Below are positions 5,733 through 10,720 of a stretch of 10,720 nt of DNA, piece after piece. A program made the translations under genes and the position numbers. The stretch covers positions 1 to 10,720 of the forward strand of contig SKWE01000073.1 in NCBI GenBank assembly GCA_007129055.1, given 5' to 3'. Origin of the DNA: Syntrophomonadaceae bacterium (lineage in GTDB: Bacteria > Bacillota > Dethiobacteria > DTU022). Within the stretch, counting starts at the first letter, position 1, and each line of letters opens with the position of its first letter. The notes below the pieces were generated by a model, which was given only the letters and a program-made list of their open reading frames with translations, made no database searches and was not told where the DNA came from.

Positions 5733-7010
5733 GTGGGGCTGAGCATTGATGTTCATGGTTTGACATTAACATACGACACCTTTCCGGTTTTGGACGGCGC
5801 CGAATTTAAGATTGAAAAAGGCGACCTGGTTGCCCTTTTAGGGGCTAACGGTGCCGGTAAATCAACGCTTTTACGATGTATTAGCCGCATTCTTCAGCCT
5901 ACGGGCGGCAGGATTATCCTTGACGGGCGCGACCTGGACAAGTTAAATAGCAGGGAAGCTGCTCGTTTAATGGCTGTAGTACCCCAGGAAACCACTGCCG
6001 ACTTTGATTTTTCAGTTGAAGATATTGTCATGATGGGCAGATTTCCATACCTGCGCCGTTTCCAAAAAGAAAGCAGGGAAGACTATGAAATCGTTAAGCG
6101 GTCCATGGAAATGACCGGTGTCTCGCATCTCTCCGAACGTTCAATAGCTACCCTCAGCGGGGGGGAAAAACAAAGGGTAATCATGGCCCGGGCTATATCC
6201 CAACAGCCCGAGGTTTTACTGTTAGATGAACCAACAGCTAATTTGGATATCGGTTACCAGTCAATGCTGCTGGAGTTGGCAGCCCGGTTGAACAGGGAGC
6301 AGGGGGTAACAGTAATAGCCGCTATTCACGATATTAACCTTGCAGTACATCATTTCAGCCGTTTTGTCATGCTTTCCGACGGTCGGGTGCTGGCAACTGG
6401 CAGGCCGGAAGAGGTTATCACCCCAGAAAATATTCATAAATCTTATGGTATACCCGCCTCCACCTATCGTCACCCGCTGCATGGGGTTTTGCAAATCAGT
6501 GTTGCCCGGGGCAGAGATCCTGAAAAAGAGCCTAACCATGGGTCACTGGTTCATGTCATCGGCGGGGGTGAAGAAGCGCTATCTGCCCTTGAACTGCTCA
6601 ACCAGAAAGGGTGCAGGCTTTCTATCGGCCCTGTTTCAGCCCAGGATAGTGGCTGTCGTTTTGCCCACTTTCACAATCTGCCGGTAATTATACTGCCGCC
6701 TTTTACCAGTCTTGACGAGCAGCGCCGGGAAAAACATTTGCAAATGCTGCGTGCTGCCGATGCTGTAGTAATTCCCCCAATTGCTTTCGGCGAAGGCAAC
6801 CTGCCTATTTTTGATGAAGTGGAAACCGTTTTAAGGGAAGGTAAGCCCACCTATATTATCGACCTCGAAGGTGTAGAAGATCGTGATTACAGCAGCAGGG
6901 CTGGTATATTGATGCAGCGCCTGGTTGATGAAGGGGCGATAGCTTTAGAAAAAATAGAAGGTCTTCCTTCGCTATTATCTGAAAACGGAGGATTAGAAGA
7001 TGAAGGATAG
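5733..7010 (+). CDS. btuD: Corrinoid ABC transporter ATPase with an extra C-terminal domain
   Basis: Residues 1-250 or so form a normal FecE/BtuD ATPase: Walker A GANGAGKST (about 37-45), Q-loop VPQE near 83-86, signature LSGGEKQ (141-147), Walker B VLLLDEP (161-167) and H-loop His199. BtuD proteins usually end near 250-270 residues; this one has 425. The extra part (from about residue 270, base 6534) begins with a beta-strand and glycine turn, VHVIGGGEEA, followed by alternating strands and helices with PPF, PPIAFGEGN and YIIDLEG motifs. This suggests a Rossmann-like nucleotide or ligand-binding domain of unknown role. It does not resemble CbiZ, the amidohydrolase sometimes fused to BtuD. 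I chose GTG 5733 as start because GGGGGAGG (5717-5724) sits eight bases upstream. A TTG at 5712 would overlap btuC and leave this site inside the gene. It follows btuC by four bases. Confidence 0.9.
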   Translation: MGLSIDVHGLTLTYDTFPVLDGAEFKIEKGDLVALLGANGAGKSTLLRCISRILQPTGGRIILDGRDLDKLNSREAARLMAVVPQETTADFDFSVEDIVMMGRFPYLRRFQKESREDYEIVKRSMEMTGVSHLSERSIATLSGGEKQRVIMARAISQQPEVLLLDEPTANLDIGYQSMLLELAARLNREQGVTVIAAIHDINLAVHHFSRFVMLSDGRVLATGRPEEVITPENIHKSYGIPASTYRHPLHGVLQISVARGRDPEKEPNHGSLVHVIGGGEEALSALELLNQKGCRLSIGPVSAQDSGCRFAHFHNLPVIILPPFTSLDEQRREKHLQMLRAADAVVIPPIAFGEGNLPIFDEVETVLREGKPTYIIDLEGVEDRDYSSRAGILMQRLVDEGAIALEKIEGLPSLLSENGGLEDEG

Positions 7011-7605
7011 CGCTGTTAACAGCAGTCAGGGTCTTGTTTTAATTACCGGTGGTGTGCGCAGCGGGAAAAGCTCCTTTGCTGAAAAACTGGCTTTGGAAAG
7101 TGGTAAACAGGTGATTTACCTGGCCACTGCCAGGGTTGAAGATGAAGAAATGAGGGAGAGAGTAACCCTTCACCAGAGCAGACGCCCTGAAGAGGTTATA
7201 ACAGTTGAAGAGCCGCTAAACCCGCATACAGTCCTGAAAAAAATAGAAAGCAGAGAAAGCCTGGTAATTATGGATTGCCTTACTTTACTCATCACAAACC
7301 GGATGCTGGGCCATTTGGATCGCCAGGGAGCAGTAAGGGAAGGTGAAGATATATTCGCCGATGAAGAGTTAATTGCTGCAGCTGCAGATCATACCTGCGA
7401 ATATGTTCGGGAATTTACAGCGGCAGCAGTCAACTGTCCGGCAGATATCCTGGTTGTAACAAATGAAGTTGGTATGGGAGTAGTTCCTAATTTTCCAGTA
7501 GCGCGGGCCTTCAGGGATTTATCCGGGCGTGCGAACCAGGTGTTAGCTGCGGCTGCAGACCAGGTGTGGATGGTCATTTGCGGAATACCGCAGAGGATAA
7601 AATAG
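7000..7605 (+). CDS. cobU: Adenosylcobinamide kinase / adenosylcobinamide-phosphate guanylyltransferase
   Basis: This bifunctional cytoplasmic enzyme of the nucleotide-loop pathway phosphorylates adenosylcobinamide and then transfers GMP to give adenosyl-GDP-cobinamide. The P-loop GGVRSGKS is at residues 17-24. His58, in LHQSRRP, aligns by motif with the guanylylated histidine of Salmonella CobU (HxxxRP). The conserved TNEVGMGVVP is near 151-160, and the C-terminal segment GRANQVLAAAADQVWMV is also typical. The length of 201 aa is slightly above the usual 180, due to a short N-terminal extension. The start ATG 7000 lies inside the end of btuD (11-base overlap) and has GGAGG at 6987-6991. All catalytic motifs are intact. 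Confidence 0.95.
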   Translation: MKDSAVNSSQGLVLITGGVRSGKSSFAEKLALESGKQVIYLATARVEDEEMRERVTLHQSRRPEEVITVEEPLNPHTVLKKIESRESLVIMDCLTLLITNRMLGHLDRQGAVREGEDIFADEELIAAAADHTCEYVREFTAAAVNCPADILVVTNEVGMGVVPNFPVARAFRDLSGRANQVLAAAADQVWMVICGIPQRIK

Positions 7606-8589
7606 ATGGAAAAAGTTTACCTGGCAATTGCAGCTCTTGGGGCAGCCTACTTACTGGATTTAATAATTGGTGATCCCAGGTGGCTTCCTCATCCGGTAAG
7701 AGCACTTGGCCTTCTGATCAGTCTTTTAGAAAAAGCAGTCCGTCGTATCTTTAGGTCCGGGCCGGGGCTCAAACTAGGAGGAGTGATAACTGTTTTAATC
7801 ACTGCCGGAGGAGCAGCGCTGCTTACTTACTATGTTTTAAAAACTGCTTACCAGGCAAATTTTTTAATAGGGATAATCGTTGAAGTTTATATCTTATTCT
7901 CAGTTTTTGCCGGGGGAGATCTTTATCGCCACCTGTCAAGGGTGGACAAAGATCTTGAGCAGCCTGGGTTGCAAAAAGCCCGGGCCAGTGTGGCCCTGCT
8001 GGTTAGCCGGGATACGGCGAACCTGGATGAAAGCGGTATATCAAGAGCAGCCCTGGAAAGCCTTTTTGAAAATAGCGCTGACGGCCTCATAGGCCCGCTT
8101 TTCTTTGCTGCCCTTGGTGGTCCGGTACTCGCTGTATTCTATAAGGGAGTCAGCACGCTTGACTCCATGCTTGGATACAAAACAGTAAAATATAAAGATA
8201 TTGGTTATTTTGCAGCCAGGACTGACGATTTCCTGAACTATATACCTGCCCGCCTGACTGCTGTAATTATTGTCCTGGCCGGTATACTGCAGGGCAGGGG
8301 CAAAGAAGGATGGAAAGTTTTAATGCAGGATCACAATAAACATGCCAGTCCGAACAGCGCCTGGCCTGAAGCTGCAGCAGCGGGAGTATTGGGTATCCGG
8401 TTTGGCGGTGCTGATTATTTTGATGGGGCTGCGGTGGAACGGCCCGTAATAAATGCTGCAGGAGATCTGCCCCTGCGTAAGGATATCCAACGGGGGCTTC
8501 TGCTGTTTCAGAGGGTATCGATACTGTCTGCAATAGTTCTTATTGTCTTTGCTTATTACCTAAGAAGCGGGGAGGTATTTCTTTTTTGA
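7606..8589 (+). CDS. cbiB: Adenosylcobinamide-phosphate synthase, membrane protein
   Basis: CbiB joins adenosylcobyric acid to the aminopropanol (phosphate) arm to form adenosylcobinamide phosphate. In Pseudomonas nomenclature this protein is called CobD, which should not be confused with the decarboxylase further down. It has several hydrophobic segments and the family motifs DLIIGDPRWLPHPVRALG (about residues 18-35), ALESLFENSADGLIGPLFF (about 149-167), STLDSMLGYK (about 183-192), followed by DDFLNYIPARLTA, and HASPNSAWPEAAAAG (about 246-260). The length of 327 aa is normal. ATG 7606 comes directly after the cobU stop, with GAGG at 7593-7596. The end overlaps the cobS start by four bases (TTGA). 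Confidence 0.94.
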   Translation: MEKVYLAIAALGAAYLLDLIIGDPRWLPHPVRALGLLISLLEKAVRRIFRSGPGLKLGGVITVLITAGGAALLTYYVLKTAYQANFLIGIIVEVYILFSVFAGGDLYRHLSRVDKDLEQPGLQKARASVALLVSRDTANLDESGISRAALESLFENSADGLIGPLFFAALGGPVLAVFYKGVSTLDSMLGYKTVKYKDIGYFAARTDDFLNYIPARLTAVIIVLAGILQGRGKEGWKVLMQDHNKHASPNSAWPEAAAAGVLGIRFGGADYFDGAAVERPVINAAGDLPLRKDIQRGLLLFQRVSILSAIVLIVFAYYLRSGEVFLF

Positions 8590-9359
8590 ACAGCTACCTG
8601 CGTGCACTTTCATTTTTAACCATTATTCCCCTGCCTTTTGTCAGTTTTGGCCCTGATGGCAAAGAGCTTTCTAATTCGGCCTCTACTTTTCCCCTCGCCG
8701 GGGCGACTTTGGGGCTAATTCTGGCGGCTTTTGCCTGGCTGTTAGCACATATATTACCTGTCGGCCCGGTTGCAGTTATTGTCCTTATCATCAGTTTTTT
8801 ATTAACCCGTGGTTTGCATTTTGACGGCCTGGCAGATACGGCCGACGGGTTGATCGGTACTACGGATCGGGAAAAAGCTTTCCGGGCCATGGACGATAGT
8901 GCTGTAGGTGTAATGGGTGCTGTTTCAATATTTTTTGTTTACCTCTTGAAATTTTCCCTGCTGGCCGGGCTGCAGGCTGAAATGTTGTATTATGCTATCT
9001 TTTTTATGCTCTTGGCCGGCAGGTGGTCTATTGTTTTTGCCGGAACCTGGTTTCCCCCCGCCCGCAACAAGGGGCTTGGCGATCTTTTCCTAAGAGGGCT
9101 GCAGCGGCCAATACTCCTTAAGGCTTCCCTGTGGTCGGTTTTGATCATAACTTTTTTTGTACTTTTTATTAATCCCCTGGTTGTTCCAATTATAGCTGGA
9201 TCAGTTCTGGCCCTCCTCTCTGCTTTTATCCTGGCCTGGTATGCTGCGCGCCGCCTGGGCGGTATCACGGGAGATATACTGGGCGCTTCAAGTGAATTGG
9301 GGGAAGTTTTCTTTCTGATTGGATTTTGTTCGTTTTTCTACTATAGCGGTTTAGTATAA
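8586..9359 (+). CDS. cobS: Adenosylcobinamide-GDP ribazoletransferase (cobalamin synthase)
   Basis: This membrane enzyme joins adenosyl-GDP-cobinamide to alpha-ribazole (or its phosphate), the step that closes the nucleotide loop. The N-terminus LRALSFLTIIPLP is typical. The Asp-rich motif FDGLADTADGL (D80, D84, D87) is the expected metal and substrate site, and KAFRAMDDSAVGVMGA follows it. Several hydrophobic helices make up the rest. The length of 257 aa is normal (about 250). The start is UUG at 8586, overlapping the cbiB stop by four bases. It is supported by GGGGAGGT at 8569-8576, and because no later in-frame start preserves the conserved N-terminus. Partner genes for alpha-ribazole supply (cobT, cobC) are not in the window. 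Confidence 0.94.
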   Translation: MNSYLRALSFLTIIPLPFVSFGPDGKELSNSASTFPLAGATLGLILAAFAWLLAHILPVGPVAVIVLIISFLLTRGLHFDGLADTADGLIGTTDREKAFRAMDDSAVGVMGAVSIFFVYLLKFSLLAGLQAEMLYYAIFFMLLAGRWSIVFAGTWFPPARNKGLGDLFLRGLQRPILLKASLWSVLIITFFVLFINPLVVPIIAGSVLALLSAFILAWYAARRLGGITGDILGASSELGEVFFLIGFCSFFYYSGLV

Positions 9360-9379
9360 CAGGGAAGTGGTGATAAGTC

Positions 9380-10471
9380 TTGTCCAGGGCATTTGACGAT
9401 GAAACCGGCGGCCATGGCGGCGACCTTAAAAAGGCGCTAAAGCTTTGGAACCCTGCAGATGGCAACCTTGTAGATTTTAGTAGTAATATCAATCCCCTTG
9501 GGCCGCCGCCCGGCTTATTGGATCATCTAAGGGAGAGCCTGCCTGATATGACTGCTTACCCTTCTCCCCAGGCCCGGGAACTGCGAGCAGGTTTGGCCTC
9601 TTTTTTTCAGGTGGTTGAAAAACGCTTGCTGCTGGGAAACGGCGCCAATGAACTGATTCATCTGCTGCACCTGTGTAACAGGCCGAAAAGGGTATTTGTT
9701 CCCGCCCCTTCCTTTTCTGAGTATGAAAGGGCTGCCCGTCTCTGTGGCGCAGAAGTGGTTCGCTATTCCCTTCCACCCGGTGAAGATGTTGAACTGCCTT
9801 CGCTGGCTGAAAACCTTACCAGGGGTGATCTTCTCATATTTTGCAATCCCAATAATCCCACCGGCAAACTGTATCTCCGCAGAGAGCTATGCCGGCTGGC
9901 TGATGCTGTATCAGGCCAGGGGGCAGACCTGATGATTGATGAAAGTTTTATACCTCTAACAGGATCTGACCGGGAAAGCCTTCGCGACCTGGATAAGGAA
10001 AACCTGTGGGTTATAATCTCGCTAACTAAACTCTGGGGCCTGCCGGGGTTAAGGCTGGGCTGCATGATCGGCCCTGAAAATAATATAAATCATATCACAC
10101 GCTGGGGCGACCCCTGGCGGGTAAACTTCCTGGCCCAGAGGGCCGGTCTGTTCTGTTTAAAATCACGGGGGTATATTGAAAGCAGCCTGGACCTGATCAG
10201 CAAAGAGCGCAAATTCTTAATTGACAAGTTTACTGAAATGGAAGTTTTTCATGTTTTCGATGGTTCAGCCAACTACCTTTTAATCCGGAGCCTGCTGCCC
10301 GGGTTCACCGTTGAACGTTACCAGGAATACCTGGCCCGCCGGGGTGTCTTGGTTAGAAGAGCCGATAATTTCCCCGGCCTGGATGAAAGATATTTCAGGA
10401 TCGCAGTCCGCAGGCGCGAGGAAAACCTGCGCCTGGTAGCAGAAACTGTGGCTTTTCTAAAAGAGCAGTGA
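9380..10471 (+). CDS. cobD: L-threonine-O-3-phosphate decarboxylase (PLP enzyme)
   Basis: This class I/II-fold PLP enzyme, related to histidinol-phosphate aminotransferase, decarboxylates threonine phosphate to (R)-1-aminopropan-2-ol phosphate, the arm used by CbiB. Motifs include HGGDL near residues 12-16, DFSSNINPLGPP (32-43), the phosphate-side GNGANELIH (86-94), FCNPNNPTG (154-162), the PLP-ring aspartate in MIDESF (D187) and the Schiff-base lysine in SLTKLWGLPGLRLG (K217). Its context and HGGDL start favour CobD over HisC. The length of 363 aa matches the family. The start is UUG 9380, with GGTGAT at 9369-9374 as ribosome binding site, 20 bases after cobS. No in-frame ATG lies upstream of the conserved HGGD. 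Confidence 0.92.
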   Translation: MSRAFDDETGGHGGDLKKALKLWNPADGNLVDFSSNINPLGPPPGLLDHLRESLPDMTAYPSPQARELRAGLASFFQVVEKRLLLGNGANELIHLLHLCNRPKRVFVPAPSFSEYERAARLCGAEVVRYSLPPGEDVELPSLAENLTRGDLLIFCNPNNPTGKLYLRRELCRLADAVSGQGADLMIDESFIPLTGSDRESLRDLDKENLWVIISLTKLWGLPGLRLGCMIGPENNINHITRWGDPWRVNFLAQRAGLFCLKSRGYIESSLDLISKERKFLIDKFTEMEVFHVFDGSANYLLIRSLLPGFTVERYQEYLARRGVLVRRADNFPGLDERYFRIAVRRREENLRLVAETVAFLKEQ

Positions 10472-10526
10472 AAGATTGCTGTATAAAACAAGCCATGGCT
10501 AAAAGTTAATTTAGGGAGTTGTAAAT

Positions 10527-10720
10527 ATGGCAAAAACTATTATGTTCCAGGGCACGGCATCTTCAGTGGGAAAGAGCTTCCTTTGTGCTGCCATGTGCCG
10601 AATTCTTAAACAGGATGGCTACAGCGTGGCGCCTTTTAAATCGCAGAACATGGCCCTCAATTCTTATGTTACAAGGGAAGGGTTTGAAATGGGCAGGGCC
10701 CAGGTTATGCAGGCGGAGGC
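10527..10720 (+). CDS. cobQ: Cobyric acid synthase, 5' part only
   Basis: Only about 64 codons lie in the window; the gene runs off the right edge. CobQ/CbiP is the glutamine-dependent enzyme that amidates the b, d, e and g side chains of adenosylcobyrinic acid a,c-diamide to give cobyric acid. The dethiobiotin-synthase-like P-loop GTASSVGKS is at residues 9-17. The very conserved PFKSQNMALNSYVTREG is near 36-52, followed by EMGRAQVMQAEA. The start ATG 10527 has AGGGAG at 10513-10518. The 55-base gap after cobD holds no terminator, so it probably continues the same operon. The C-terminal glutaminase domain cannot be checked. Confidence 0.93.
   Translation, partial: MAKTIMFQGTASSVGKSFLCAAMCRILKQDGYSVAPFKSQNMALNSYVTREGFEMGRAQVMQAE

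Noticed and set aside
6534..7010. BtuD-CbiZ fusion
   Set aside because: Such fusions are known, but the tail here does not show the sequence character I associate with CbiZ amidohydrolase; it looks Rossmann-like.
10491..10500. Perfect palindrome AGCCATGGCT between cobD and cobQ
   Set aside because: Ten bases with no extension, no T-run and no promoter elements nearby; not enough to call a site.

Overview
The window looks like chromosomal DNA from an anaerobic, Gram-positive-type bacterium, most likely of the class Clostridia. The evidence is strong AGGAGG- and GGTGAT-type ribosome binding sites, several UUG/GUG starts, a lipobox on the solute-binding protein, a cobalamin riboswitch with intrinsic terminators, and ferredoxin-type iron-sulfur ATPases. 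No species can be named from the sequence. All genes are on the + strand. I see no mobile element, CRISPR array, tRNA or rRNA.

Region 1 (1-2236) starts with the last 13 codons of an upstream gene that ends in a charged helix. Two translationally coupled MinD/Mrp-type P-loop ATPases follow, each carrying an inserted 2x[4Fe-4S] ferredoxin domain. Next is a UPF0251 (DUF134) helix-turn-helix protein with a C-terminal four-cysteine zinc-ribbon-like tail. This set resembles the ORP/NifX-type iron-sulfur ATPase clusters of anaerobes, whose biochemical role is poorly understood.

Region 2 (2237-3260) is a single RarD/EamA-family 10-TM permease gene with its own ribosome binding site. It is probably unrelated to its neighbours.

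Region 3 (3257-10720, running off the end) is a corrinoid uptake and late cobalamin-synthesis operon. A good sigma-A-type promoter, whose -35 overlaps the rarD stop codon, drives a leader with a clear cobalamin riboswitch (aptamer about 3311-3459), an intrinsic terminator (3504-3531) and a second terminator-like hairpin (3556-3584). The genes follow in close order: btuF (lipoprotein), btuC (permease), btuD (ATPase with an extra C-terminal domain of about 150 residues), cobU, cbiB, cobS, cobD and the start of cobQ/cbiP. BtuFCD imports corrinoid. CobQ amidates cobyric acid. CobD makes (R)-1-aminopropan-2-ol phosphate, and CbiB attaches it to give adenosylcobinamide phosphate. CobU activates this to adenosyl-GDP-cobinamide, and CobS joins the lower-ligand nucleoside. 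Adenosylcobalamin feeds back on the riboswitch.

Most of the window is well-known biology. The parts that deserve a second look are the extra C-terminal domain on BtuD, the twin ferredoxin-MinD ATPases with UPF0251, and the layered hairpins in the riboswitch leader.
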